DNA of 64,000 bases from Verrucomicrobiota bacterium (GTDB lineage Bacteria > Verrucomicrobiota > Verrucomicrobiia > Limisphaerales > JACRJZ01), in contig JACRJZ010000146.1 in the NCBI GenBank assembly GCA_016219875.1, forward strand, positions 124,001 through 188,000. The letters are read 5' to 3'. This document shows, piece after piece, positions 18,365 to 27,060 of this stretch. Position 1 is the stretch's first letter. Each line of letters opens with the position of its first letter. The notes under the pieces were generated by a model, which was not told the origin of the DNA, did no database searches, and worked only from the letters and a program-made list of their open reading frames with translations. Both the position numbers and the translations under genes were made by a program.

Positions 18365-21300
18365 ATGAAGAAAACGTGTCTCTGGTTTCTCGTGTCCGCC
18401 ATCGCGTTGGCCCTCAGCCCACGACTCAAGTCTCAGCCCCTGGTCAATCTCGGCCCGGTCGGAGTGGGCCGGCTCCCGGCGAATTCCTTCGATGCCCTCG
18501 GACCGAACGTCGATACGCTGGGCGGCATTTTCTCCGGGCTGTATCTGGACCCTGCCGGCGTGGCCCAGAGCCAGGGTACCTACAGCGGCGTGCTCTTCGG
18601 CCTGCCGGATCGCGGCTTCGGCGACGGACTGACGGATTACCATCCGCGCGTCCAGAGTTTCAGCTTCGCGATTACGCCTTACTACGGGCCGTTTCCCGCG
18701 CCGAGCCAGGACCAAATCCAGTTGGCGAACACTGGCACGCTGCTGTTCACCACGGGCGGCTCGTTCTTCACCGGCTACAATCCGGACGACACGAACGTCA
18801 CCACCCACCCGCAGTCGCCGCTCGCCAGCCTGGGCGCCGGCAAATGGAGTCTGGATGCCGAGGGCCTGGTGCGCACGCGCGACGGTGGCTTCTACGTGAG
18901 CGATGAATACGGGCCGCTCGTCTATCGCTTCGACAGCAGCGGCGTGCTCCAGGACGTGCTGGTCTCGCCCGCGGCCTTGATTCCGAAAAGCGGTTCGGCC
19001 TATCCGCGCGTCAACAATTTCGGTCTGGCGATTCCGCAAGTGGCGACCAATGACTCGGGCCGCTTCGTGAACCGCGGCCTGGAGGGCCTCTCGATCACGC
19101 CCGACGGTCGGAAGCTCGTGGCTGTTCTGCAGTCGCCCTGCATTCAGGACGGCGAGAACCGCAATCCCAGCCGCAACACGCGCATCCTCGTTTTTGACAT
19201 CAATCCGGCGTCGGCCACCTACCACGAGCCGATCGCGGAATACGTCTATCAATGCACCCTCAACGCGGTCGAAGCCCGCAACCGTCACACGCCCATCAGC
19301 GAAATCCTGGCGTTGAGCGATACGCGGTTCCTCGTCCTCGAACGCGACAGCCGCGGGCGCGGCGGCGACTCCGGCCCCATCCTCTACAAGCGCGTTGTGC
19401 TGGCGGATGTGAGCCAGGCGTCCAACATCCTGGGCACCGGCTACGATTTCGAGAAAGGCGCGCCCGGCCAGCTTTCCCTGCCTCGTGCGACGCTGCCCAG
19501 CAACATTGTCGCGGCGGCCCGCGTGGATTTAGTTGATCTCGCGGATGCCCAGCAACTCGCCAAGTTCGGCCTGAACACGCGCACGAACTGGGACAACAAC
19601 ACCCTCACGGAAAAGTGGGAAGGTCTGGCGGTCATCCCGCTGAACGATCCGAATGCGCCGAACGACTACCTCCTGCTGGTTGGCAACGACAACGACTTCA
19701 AGGCCCCGTTGGTTTATCACAACGGCCAGATCGTGGGCACCAACGACGTCACGCTCGACAGCATGCTGCTGGCCTTCCGCATCGGCGAAGACCACATCCC
19801 CCCGACGGTGGCTTGTCCCGGTACGATCACCCTGGCCGCGAACAGCAATTGTGTGGCGACAGTGGACCTCCGTTCCCGCGTGACCGCCAGCGACAACAGC
19901 GCCGCGCCTCTCACCATCGTTCAAGACCCTCCCCCCGGCGCGATGCTGGGTCTGGGCACGCACACCGTCACGCTGGCCGCCATCGACGCGGCGGGAAATC
20001 ACAGTGAGCCTTGCGCCGCGACCGTGACCGTCGTTGACCAAACGCCGCCCAACATCGCCAGTCTGACGCCGAGCCTGCGGCAGCTTTGGTCGCCCAACCA
20101 CAAGATGGTGCCCGTGACCCTGTCCGTGACCGTCACCGACGGTTGCGATCCCAATCCGCGATGCGAGATCGTCCGCGTGACCAGCAACGCCCCGTTCGAG
20201 GATTCGTCGGATGACCACTCGAACCGCCGTCGCGGCGACCGTTCGTCCGATTGGCAAATCACCGGTCCGTTGACCGTGAATCTTCGCGCCGAGCGACACG
20301 AAGACCATCTGACGCGCATCTACTTCATCACCGTCCGTTGCACCGACGCGGCCGGCAACAGTTCCATCCAGACTACGAGCGTCACGGTTCCCAGCAATCA
20401 GGGCCGCCTGGTCCCGCCCGGCTTCTTGACCCACACCACGCCGTATGCACTGCCGGTGGGTTCCAAATACACGATGATGCCCTTGCTCAGCAGCGGCGAT
20501 CGGGTGCCGCGCACGGGCCAGCCTGGCTTGGAATACCAGATGGTGGGCATCCCGGACGGTCTCGGCGCGCATCGCAACCCCGACGGCACGATCAGCGTTT
20601 ACATGAACCATGAGATGGGCAACGCCGTCACCCACGAACCGCGCTTTGGTGAAGCGCTCAACCGGGGCGCGATCGTTTCCAAGTTCATCCTCGGTCCCGA
20701 TGCCTCCGTGCTCTCCGGCGACCGCGCCTACGACCGCATTTTCGTCGAGAACACCTTCTTTGGGCCGGCCCCCGACACCAACAACACGACGCCGGGTTTC
20801 TCGCGTCTCTGCTCCGGCGCGCTGGCCTGGCAGGAGGCCGGCTTCGACCGCCCGATCTACTTCTGTGGCGAGGAGTCGGGCAGTCCGGGGACATTTGACG
20901 GACGCGGCGGCTTGCTCGTCGCCATCTTCGACAACGAACTGCACACGTTGCCCAAAGCGGGCCGCATCGCTTGGGAGAACGCGGCCATCCGGCCCGACCG
21001 CGACCGGCAGACCGTCATCATGGGCCTGGAAGACGGCCCGGAATCGCCCGACTCCCAGCTTTACATGTATGTCGGTTCCAAGGACCGCCGCCGCGGCACC
21101 ACCGCGCTCCGTCGCAACGGCCTGGACAACGGCCAGCTTTACGTGCTCAAGGCGGACAGCGAAACCGAGACCAACGAGGTCAACTTCCAGGAAGGAAGCA
21201 TCCGCGGACGCTGGGTCCGCATTCCGAACGCCGACAGCCTGACCGATGTGGAATTGGAGACGGCCGCGGACACCGCCGGCGCGTTTGGTTTCATTCGCAT

Positions 21301-21832
21301 CGAGGACGGCGCCTTCCGGCCATCTGACCCAAACGAGTTCTACTTTGTCACGACCGGTGGTGCGCCGGGCAACGTGCTCGGACGCCTCTATCGGCTGGAC
21401 CTGAACGAAGACAATGTCCTCGGCCCGGCCCGGCTGACGGTCATCTACAACGCCGACCAAGTCATCGCCGCCGGCGGCGACATCGCCATCAGCCCGGACA
21501 ACATCGCCGTGACTGACGACGCCTTCATGATCTGCGAAGACGGGACCACTCCGAGCCGCGCTGTCATGGGCGCCCTGGGTCGCCAGGGGAACATCTGGCG
21601 GATCGACCGGCGCGGCCATTCCGCAGACATCGTCGCGGCGCTGGCCCCGTTCGGTCGCGACGGGATCCCGATCGGATCGGGCGTGTGGGAAACGAGCGGC
21701 ATCATTGACGTATCGTCTCTGCTCGGACCCGACCTCTGGCTGTTCAACGTGCAAGCGCACCGGCCCACGTCGGCTCCACCGCGGAACACGGTCGAAGACG
21801 GCCAGTTGTTGCTGATGATTCGCAACCGGTGA
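18365..21832 (+). CDS. Secreted phytase-like / HYR / PhoX-like multidomain protein
   Basis: 1155 residues from the ATG at 18365, which begins a clear signal peptide (MKKTCLWFLVSAIALALS). Residues ~25-475 resemble the esterase-like domain of phytase (GIFSGLYLDPAGV, GLPDRGFGDGLTDYHPR, RGLEGLSITPDGRKLVAVLQ). Residues ~477-560 are a HYR domain (VACPGTITLAANSNCVATVD), followed by a second Ig-like part to ~680. Residues ~681-1155 resemble DUF839/PhoX alkaline phosphatases (ISVYMNHEMGNAVTH, FCGEESGSPGTFDGRGG, YVGSKDRRRGTT). Two phosphate-releasing modules in one exported chain, behind a Pho-box-like array, point to organic phosphate scavenging. Catalytic activity of either half is not proved. Confidence 0.8.
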   Translation: MKKTCLWFLVSAIALALSPRLKSQPLVNLGPVGVGRLPANSFDALGPNVDTLGGIFSGLYLDPAGVAQSQGTYSGVLFGLPDRGFGDGLTDYHPRVQSFSFAITPYYGPFPAPSQDQIQLANTGTLLFTTGGSFFTGYNPDDTNVTTHPQSPLASLGAGKWSLDAEGLVRTRDGGFYVSDEYGPLVYRFDSSGVLQDVLVSPAALIPKSGSAYPRVNNFGLAIPQVATNDSGRFVNRGLEGLSITPDGRKLVAVLQSPCIQDGENRNPSRNTRILVFDINPASATYHEPIAEYVYQCTLNAVEARNRHTPISEILALSDTRFLVLERDSRGRGGDSGPILYKRVVLADVSQASNILGTGYDFEKGAPGQLSLPRATLPSNIVAAARVDLVDLADAQQLAKFGLNTRTNWDNNTLTEKWEGLAVIPLNDPNAPNDYLLLVGNDNDFKAPLVYHNGQIVGTNDVTLDSMLLAFRIGEDHIPPTVACPGTITLAANSNCVATVDLRSRVTASDNSAAPLTIVQDPPPGAMLGLGTHTVTLAAIDAAGNHSEPCAATVTVVDQTPPNIASLTPSLRQLWSPNHKMVPVTLSVTVTDGCDPNPRCEIVRVTSNAPFEDSSDDHSNRRRGDRSSDWQITGPLTVNLRAERHEDHLTRIYFITVRCTDAAGNSSIQTTSVTVPSNQGRLVPPGFLTHTTPYALPVGSKYTMMPLLSSGDRVPRTGQPGLEYQMVGIPDGLGAHRNPDGTISVYMNHEMGNAVTHEPRFGEALNRGAIVSKFILGPDASVLSGDRAYDRIFVENTFFGPAPDTNNTTPGFSRLCSGALAWQEAGFDRPIYFCGEESGSPGTFDGRGGLLVAIFDNELHTLPKAGRIAWENAAIRPDRDRQTVIMGLEDGPESPDSQLYMYVGSKDRRRGTTALRRNGLDNGQLYVLKADSETETNEVNFQEGSIRGRWVRIPNADSLTDVELETAADTAGAFGFIRIEDGAFRPSDPNEFYFVTTGGAPGNVLGRLYRLDLNEDNVLGPARLTVIYNADQVIAAGGDIAISPDNIAVTDDAFMICEDGTTPSRAVMGALGRQGNIWRIDRRGHSADIVAALAPFGRDGIPIGSGVWETSGIIDVSSLLGPDLWLFNVQAHRPTSAPPRNTVEDGQLLLMIRNR

Positions 21833-21849
21833 GCTGTCTCACTCCATTT

Positions 21850-21980
21850 GGAGCGCGGGCGGTTTCTCGGCGCGAACCGCAGGCCGCCCGCTCCCAATGA
21901 GCCTCTTTCAAAACTGTAGCCGCCGACGTGAGGAGGCTCTGTTTCCCTTGAAGTTTGAGCCTCCTCACGTCGGCTGCTAC
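21850..21980. repeat. Inverted repeat plus palindromic element copy 3
   Basis: At 21850-21896 lies an imperfect inverted repeat (GGAGCGCGGGCGG against CCGCCCGCTCC). At 21916-21980 is a copy of the 65-bp palindromic element: arms 21916-21939 and 21957-21980, loop TGTTTCCCTTGAAGTTT, one mismatch between the arms (GCCGCC for GCAGCC). The outer TTTCAAAAC flank is also kept. Both may terminate the phytase/PhoX transcript. Confidence 0.9.
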
Positions 21981-22027
21981 GGAGTTTCGCAATCTCGCCT
22001 CTTCCTCGACGCCGGAGTGGCTCGGCG

Positions 22028-22465
22028 TCAGTCAACCTTCTTGAGTGCCATGCCGCACTTGCACTGGCTTGGCTTGTCCGAAACCGTGTTGCAGGTGCAG
22101 GAGCCTCCGCAGTTGCAGAAGTAAATTCCGGTCCCTTTCAAGCTCACCTTGTGGAGGGGCTTGCCGCAGCCACACTTCGCCGGCTCTTTGGCGTCAACGG
22201 CACACTTGCATCCGACGTCGCACATGCAGAGCAAGGCCGTGTCTCCTTCCACTTTGCAGAGGTGCCCCGGCTTCAGCGCGTGGCCGCAGCCACACTTGCC
22301 CGGTTTGGTGCTCGCCACGTTACATTTGCAGTCCGCACCGCACCCGCAGACGTAGAGCACATTGCTCGGGGCGCTGGTCGCCGGCGAATCGGCGGTCTTG
22401 CAGGACGACAGCATCAAGGTGCAGGCGAGGGTCAACAAGGGAACGAGGAGTTTAGTGGTTTTCAT
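22028..22465 (-). CDS. Cysteine-rich metal-binding-like lipoprotein with three CxC repeats
   Basis: 145 residues from the ATG at 22465. The signal ends in a lipobox (LMLSSC), so the mature protein should be lipid-anchored. It holds three similar units of about 35 residues, each beginning with a Cys cluster (CGCGADCKCN, CMCDVGCKCA, CNCGGSCTCN) and ending in a KCGCG or QCKCG knuckle. More than 20 cysteines in ~110 mature residues suggest metal binding, in the manner of metallothionein or zinc-ribbon repeats. I do not recognise a named family. Neighbours give no clue; it is flanked by repeats. Confidence 0.75.
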   Translation of the reverse strand: MKTTKLLVPLLTLACTLMLSSCKTADSPATSAPSNVLYVCGCGADCKCNVASTKPGKCGCGHALKPGHLCKVEGDTALLCMCDVGCKCAVDAKEPAKCGCGKPLHKVSLKGTGIYFCNCGGSCTCNTVSDKPSQCKCGMALKKVD

Positions 22466-22846
22466 CTGTGGAACCTTTCTTCGACGGCATTCCGTCCTGC
22501 CCTGCCGGCAATGCAGCGGCATTGCCCAGTTTCGACAGGAAGCCAGTGGAATCCCGATCGGTTTGTTCACGGCCGCGATGCTAGGGCGGCCCGACCAAGA
22601 CGTCAATCCGGCAGCGGCACGCCCGCCCGCCCACCAAGGCTGCATCAAGCTCCTGCCCGGCACACAGGGTAGCGCAGGTTTTCAACCTGCCGTAGCGCCG
22701 ACTTCCAGTCGGCAAGGCCGTGAAACTTCCAGCCGGCTGGCCTCTTCCAACCCTCGCCGGTCGGAAAACCGGCGCTGCGGCAGACTCGAAAGTCTGCGCT
22801 ACGAGTGCTCCCGAACCGAGTTTGATACAGCCTTGCCCGCCCACGC
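22466..22846. repeat. Gene-free gap with composite REP-like element (22669-22803)
   Basis: The 381-bp gap holds a nested set of hairpins bounded by GTAGCGCAG at 22669 and its complement CTGCGCTAC ending at 22803. Inner units include CCGACTTCCAGTCGG, CAGCCGGCTGG and CCGGTCGGAAAACCGG. Outside this, CAAGGCTGCATCAAGCTC (from ~22635) is roughly matched by an inverted copy near 22810-22830. It is the same family as at 5164 and 49033. I see no gene in the gap. Confidence 0.8.
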
Positions 22847-23230
22847 TCAACTCTTCCGATAGGCCAGCCCCTGAAAGATCGCGATCAGGCTGCCTTGCTC
22901 GTCGGTGACGTTCACCGTGTAAGTGCCGAGTTTGGGATTCAGGGCCACCTCGCGCGCTTCGGCGGTCAGGGTGCCGGTGGTGGCGGCTTTCATGAAGGTG
23001 ATGCTGACGTTGACCGCCACGGCTACCTTGTCGCGGGAATTGGCCGCCGCGGCGAACGCGAAGTCCGCGAGCGTGAAGATGGCGCCGCCTTGCACCGTGT
23101 TGACGCCGTTCAGGTGCCACGGCTGGAGGCTCATCTTCGCGGTGGCCTGTCCGGGAGAAACGGAGATCAACTCGATGCCCGCGTGCTTCGCGAACAGGTC
23201 GTGCTCAAACATGTGTCGGACGTGGTCCAT
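22847..23230 (-). CDS. Hotdog-fold acyl-CoA thioesterase (PaaI-like)
   Basis: 127 residues from the ATG at 23230; an upstream TTG at 23248 lies in a repeat array and is less likely. The PaaI/YdiI pattern is clear: a central-helix motif LNGVNTVQGGAIFTLADFAF followed by strands VAVNVSITFMKAATTGTLTAEAREV (in part). These enzymes hydrolyse acyl-CoA thioesters; the conserved Asp of LAD and the HxNxxxxxGG-type Asn/Gly are present (HLNGVNTVQGG). The substrate cannot be told. It lies downstream of trpE in the same direction, across a heptamer array. Confidence 0.88.
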   Translation of the reverse strand: MDHVRHMFEHDLFAKHAGIELISVSPGQATAKMSLQPWHLNGVNTVQGGAIFTLADFAFAAAANSRDKVAVAVNVSITFMKAATTGTLTAEAREVALNPKLGTYTVNVTDEQGSLIAIFQGLAYRKS

Positions 23231-23232
23231 GG

Positions 23233-23325
23233 GAAGTTCCGAGTTCAAGGTTCCAAGTTCAAAGTTGAAAAGCCAGCCAGGGATCGCTCGGGCAACGTGG
23301 AACGTTGAACCTTGAACTTTGAACT
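23233..23325. repeat. Opposed AAGTTCC/AAGTTCA and GAACTTT heptamer arrays
   Basis: Between trpE and the thioesterase gene, GTTCAAGGTTCCAAGTTCA on the left faces GAACCTTGAACTTTGAAC on the right, so the two can pair. The right array touches the last bases of trpE. Period is seven. Confidence 0.8.
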
Positions 23326-24886
23326 ATTCTTTCGTGAAGCTCTCCGCCAGCGCCACGGCGGCCAGCATGGCTTTGGCCTTGTTCACGGTTTCGTGGTATT
23401 CGTTTTCGGGCGTGGAGTCGTTCACCCAGCCGCCGCCGGCTTGCACGTAGGCTTTGCCGTCCTTGAGCAACGCCGTGCGGATGGTGATGCAGCAATCGAG
23501 GTTGCCGTTGAACGAGAAGTAGCCCACGCAGCCGCCATACGGTCCGCGCGTGGTCCCTTCCAGTTCGGAAATGATCTGCATGGCGCGAATCTTCGGGGCG
23601 CCGCTGAGTGTGCCCGCCGGAAAGGTCGCGCGCATGAGGTCGTAGGCCGTGTGCCGGGCCGAGAGCCGGCCCTCGACCTGCGAGACGATGTGCATGACGT
23701 GGCTGTAGCGCTCGATGATCATGAGGTCTTTGACCTGCACCGTGCCAAAGTCGCAGACCCGGCCCAGGTCGTTGCGGGCCAGATCGACCAGCATGACGTG
23801 CTCGGCGCGTTCCTTCGGATCGGCGAGGAGTTCCTTTTCCAGCGCAAGGTCTTCTTCCGGCGTCTTGCCCCTCCAGCGCGTGCCGGCGATGGGACGGATT
23901 TCCGTCCGTCCGGCTTCGCAGCGAACGTGGAGTTCCGGTGACGCGCCCACCAGGGCCAAGCCCTCCAACTCCAGCATGAACATGTAGGGCGACGGGTTCA
24001 CCGAGCGGATCGCGCGATACATATCGAGCGCGGATGCCTTCACCGTGGCGGAAAACCGCTGCGAGCCGACCACCTGGATGATGTCGCCGGCGGTGATGTA
24101 CTGTTTCGCCTTGAGGACGTTCTCGTGGAATTTCTCGCGGGCCATGTTGGACTCAGCCGGGACGGTCGGCACTTCGGCCGGGACGGTCACCGGACGATAC
24201 TCCAACGGTTGTTCGAGCAAAGACACCAGCCGCTCGATTTCACTGATCGCGTTTTCGTAAGCCTCCGCCGGGCTGATGCCGGGTTCGATCACGGCGTTCA
24301 CCAGCACGGTGATGGTCTGGGCCACGCGGTCGAAAATGATCAACTCATCCGCGATGAGGAAATACATCGTCGGCGTCTGCAACTCGTCGTTCGGCGGCCG
24401 CGGCACCACCGGCTCCACGTCGTGGATGAACTCGTAGCCAATGAACCCCACCGCCCCCCCCGTGAAGCGCGGTAGTCCACGCCAGGGCACCGGGCGAAAC
24501 TTACGCATGACACGCTCGACGACTTCGAGGCCATCCTTGACGTGGGGCGCAGTCGGAGACGCGGTGGTCCCGCTTTGATCGGTGCGACGCGCGACGAGGA
24601 AGCTATCGACGACCTTGCCACTTTCCAGCACGTCCACGCGCTCGCCCGTTTGGCGGATGACGGCGCGCGGATTGCAGCCCACGAACGAATACCGCCCGAC
24701 GTGTTCGCCGCCTTCGACAGATTCGAGGAGGAACGACTCGCCCTGGCCGCGGATTTTGCGGTAAGCCGAGAGTGGGGTTTCAAAATCCGCCAGCAACCGG
24801 CGTGTGACCGGAATCAGGTTCCCCTGCTCCGCCAGCTTCAAGTTCAGGAATTCCGTCTGCGTTGGTGAATACATGGCCGGTTCCAT
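23324..24886 (-). CDS. trpE: Anthranilate synthase component I
   Basis: 520 residues. The N-terminal part holds the tryptophan-binding LLES motif (SFLLESVEGGEHVGRYSFVG). The C-terminal chorismate-binding domain is complete: SPELHVRCEAGRTEIRPIAG, LLADPKERAEHVMLVDLARN, HIVSQVEGRL, ATFPAGTLSGAPKIRAM, QAGGGWVNDSTPENEY. It makes anthranilate from chorismate with ammonia supplied by TrpG, which is not in this window. The start follows the upstream stop by one base (TGA-A-ATG), implying translational coupling with the membrane-protein gene. The LLES motif suggests feedback inhibition by tryptophan. Confidence 0.96.
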   Translation of the reverse strand: MEPAMYSPTQTEFLNLKLAEQGNLIPVTRRLLADFETPLSAYRKIRGQGESFLLESVEGGEHVGRYSFVGCNPRAVIRQTGERVDVLESGKVVDSFLVARRTDQSGTTASPTAPHVKDGLEVVERVMRKFRPVPWRGLPRFTGGAVGFIGYEFIHDVEPVVPRPPNDELQTPTMYFLIADELIIFDRVAQTITVLVNAVIEPGISPAEAYENAISEIERLVSLLEQPLEYRPVTVPAEVPTVPAESNMAREKFHENVLKAKQYITAGDIIQVVGSQRFSATVKASALDMYRAIRSVNPSPYMFMLELEGLALVGASPELHVRCEAGRTEIRPIAGTRWRGKTPEEDLALEKELLADPKERAEHVMLVDLARNDLGRVCDFGTVQVKDLMIIERYSHVMHIVSQVEGRLSARHTAYDLMRATFPAGTLSGAPKIRAMQIISELEGTTRGPYGGCVGYFSFNGNLDCCITIRTALLKDGKAYVQAGGGWVNDSTPENEYHETVNKAKAMLAAVALAESFTKE

Positions 24887-24887
24887 T

Positions 24888-25424
24888 TCAGTTGGCGTCC
24901 ATTGAACGCGATTCCCGCCGGATGCGCCACAGCGAAATCAGCGTGAACAGCAGCACCGCCACCGCGTAGGCCAGGATGCCCGTGCCGATGCCAAACGGGA
25001 CCCAGTCGCGGCTGAAGAACATCAACCCTCCGCCGACCGTGCCGAACAGCGCGACTTGCGCCAGCAGACAACCCAGGTAGAGGACGGGCTGCGTCTCGTG
25101 GATGCGCTCGACCATCCACTGGCGGTAGGCTTCCTCGCCCAGGGTCCGCATCAGCCACACGGACTGAAAATTCCGCGCCGCCACCAGCACGCTGGTCGTG
25201 CTGATGATGACCGCGGGCAGCGGCCAGGCGGCGAAGACCGCGCAGACCACGACGTTGAACGGCAGGCCCCATTTCCAGCCGAGCCGGCGGGCGATGGGGT
25301 TGGCCTCCAGCGCCAGCCGCGGCGTCGCCAGCCAAGTGCTCAGCAAGTCCATACCGCGTGCAAAGAGCAGCAGGTTCAGGAGAATCAGATACCACCGGCT
25401 GCCAAACTCGACGGCGTCGTCCAT
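24888..25424 (-). CDS. Hypothetical four-helix membrane protein
   Basis: 178 residues with about four hydrophobic segments (~12-30, 54-76, 114-135, 145-165). The central loop carries charged residues (LGEEAYRQWMVERIHETQP). No known family is recognised. It sits exactly between hisI and trpE: its ATG directly follows the hisI TAA with no gap, and its TGA is one base before the trpE ATG. The tight packing suggests a shared transcript, but a biosynthetic role is not implied by the sequence. Confidence 0.75.
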   Translation of the reverse strand: MDDAVEFGSRWYLILLNLLLFARGMDLLSTWLATPRLALEANPIARRLGWKWGLPFNVVVCAVFAAWPLPAVIISTTSVLVAARNFQSVWLMRTLGEEAYRQWMVERIHETQPVLYLGCLLAQVALFGTVGGGLMFFSRDWVPFGIGTGILAYAVAVLLFTLISLWRIRRESRSMDAN

Positions 25425-25814
25425 TTATTTTTTCCCGTAAATCTGTTCCGGCGTTTCAAGCTGGGCCTCCGTGATCTTGAAGCTCTGCCCGGCGCCCTCC
25501 ACGGAACGGAAGAAACAAGACCGGTAGCCCTCGTGACAGGCCGCGCCGATCTGCTCGACCTGGATGAGCAGCACGTCGCCGTCGCAGTCGAACGCAATGT
25601 CCTTCACGGTCTGCGTATGGCCGCTGGACTCGCCTTTCATCCAAAACTTCTGGCGCGACCGGCTCCAGAAATGGGTCTTGCCGGTGGCGAGCGTGTTTTC
25701 CAGCGAGGCGCGGTTCATCCAGGCCATCATCAGCACGCGCCCATTGGCGGCGTCCTGGATGATGGCCGGGATGAGGCCGTCGGCGCTGAACTTGAGTTTG
25801 TCGAAAACGCTCAT
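25425..25814 (-). CDS. hisI: Phosphoribosyl-AMP cyclohydrolase
   Basis: 129 residues, the usual size for the single-domain enzyme without a HisE part. It opens the adenine ring of PR-AMP in histidine synthesis. The conserved motifs are present: LIPAIIQDAANGRVLMMAWM, then FWSRSRQKFWMKGESSGHTQ, and the zinc/metal site DCDGDVLLIQVEQIGAACHEG, with the Cys of ACHEG and the Asp/Cys of FDCDGD. It is the first gene of a compact operon with a membrane protein and trpE. No other his gene is in the window. Confidence 0.96.
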   Translation of the reverse strand: MSVFDKLKFSADGLIPAIIQDAANGRVLMMAWMNRASLENTLATGKTHFWSRSRQKFWMKGESSGHTQTVKDIAFDCDGDVLLIQVEQIGAACHEGYRSCFFRSVEGAGQSFKITEAQLETPEQIYGKK

Positions 25815-25840
25815 GCGTGGGCGACTCTAGGACGACAGCG

Positions 25841-26075
25841 TGAAACGTAAAACGTAAATCTGCCTGCCGGTTCAGGCGGAACCATTCAGTTGAACCACGA
25901 AACACGCGAAACACTCGAAAGGAACACCGAAAGAAACGGGGGGCAGCGAAGAAACAGAACGTGGGACCGAGGACGGTCGCCGGCTGGTCACCTTCGGGTG
26001 AAGCGGGGGCGTCCACCCCAGACTCGGCTCGATTTCTCTTTTCGTGTATTTCGTGTATTTCGTGGTTCCCTGACT
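25841..26075. repeat. AAACGTA heptamers and opposed CACGAAA/TTTCGTG nonamers
   Basis: Right upstream of hisI lie GTGAAACGTAAAACGTAAA heptamers. Further on, ACCACGAAACACGCGAAACAC (25894-25914) faces TTTCGTGTATTTCGTGTATT and TTCGTGGTT (26036-26064), nine-base units that can pair with it across ~120 bp. No gene is seen in the 274-bp gap between hisI and the isomerase-like gene. Confidence 0.7.
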
Positions 26076-26088
26076 GCATGGCTGCGAC

Positions 26089-27060
26089 TCAGGCGAAACT
26101 CAGTCCTGCCTGGCGTCCGGTTTCGAGGATGTGCCGGCGCGCGGCGTCGTACTCCTCCGCTTTGGAAAGATGCTCCAGCATGAGCGGCGGGCTTTGCGGA
26201 AGCTGGGCCAGGCGCTTGAGGTAGGTCGTGTAGTCGAGCGAGCCTTGGCCGGCGACGATCTCCCGGAAATGCACGTTCATCTCTACGTCCCAGGTCAGGT
26301 CCTTGGCGTGGCAGCTCGCAATCCAACGGCCCAGTTTGTCGAAGCACTCGTTCAGCAAGTCCGTGTTGCGATAGAACCGCTCCGGCGAGTTCACCAGATT
26401 GCAGGGGTCGAGATGAACGCCGAACGCTTCGTGGTCCACGGCCCGGATCATCTTGAGGTAGCTGTCGGGACTGTCTGGCAAGGCCCAGCCCATCATCTCG
26501 TAACAGAACTTCGCGCGCTTGGGCTTGACGGCGTCGATGATCTTGCGGGCGTTCTCCACCACGGCGTCGAAGAACTTCGGCGTGAAGTTGTCGGGGTGCG
26601 GGCCGTACCAAATCTTCGGATTGAACGAGCCGGCAATGTCCACACAACAACGCGCGCCGACCGCTTCCGCGAGGGCGAGGCCGTCGATGACGGTGTCGAG
26701 ATTCTGTTTGCGCTTGTCGGCATCGGCGTCCAACAGGTTCACCCAGCGCCCCACCTCGGCGATGACCACGTCGTGCCGCGCGCACGCCTCGGCCAGGGCT
26801 TTGATGCGGTCGGAGTCTTTGACCGCGATGCCGGGGCAATAGGCCGCGCTGTAGCCCAGCTTGCGGTGCGCTTGGGCAAACGCTTCGGGATCGTCCGCCT
26901 TCACGAAGGCTGGGCCGCCAAGGCGGATGGCACGGGGCCGGCCTGCTTCCGCGTCCGGCTGAGCGGAGAAGAGCGATGCCGGCTGGGCCAGTGCGGCCAA
27001 GGCGGCGACGCCGATGGTGTGGCCGACGAAATCACGACGGGTCAATGCAGGTGTGCGCAT
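26089..27060 (-). CDS. Tat-exported sugar phosphate isomerase/epimerase-like TIM barrel
   Basis: 323 residues from the ATG at 27060. The N-terminus has a twin-arginine signal (LTRRDFVGHT, then a hydrophobic AALAALAQ stretch). The body is an AP-endonuclease-2/xylose-isomerase-like TIM barrel: ARCCVDIAGSFNP, KFCYEMMGWALPDS, GVHLDPCNLVNSPERFY, WIASCHAKDLTW, with the His, Glu and Asp residues usual for the metal site. Many such exported paralogues occur in Planctomycetes and Verrucomicrobia, with unknown sugar or polyol substrates. It is a single gene between repeat-rich gaps. Confidence 0.82.
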   Translation of the reverse strand: MRTPALTRRDFVGHTIGVAALAALAQPASLFSAQPDAEAGRPRAIRLGGPAFVKADDPEAFAQAHRKLGYSAAYCPGIAVKDSDRIKALAEACARHDVVIAEVGRWVNLLDADADKRKQNLDTVIDGLALAEAVGARCCVDIAGSFNPKIWYGPHPDNFTPKFFDAVVENARKIIDAVKPKRAKFCYEMMGWALPDSPDSYLKMIRAVDHEAFGVHLDPCNLVNSPERFYRNTDLLNECFDKLGRWIASCHAKDLTWDVEMNVHFREIVAGQGSLDYTTYLKRLAQLPQSPPLMLEHLSKAEEYDAARRHILETGRQAGLSFA

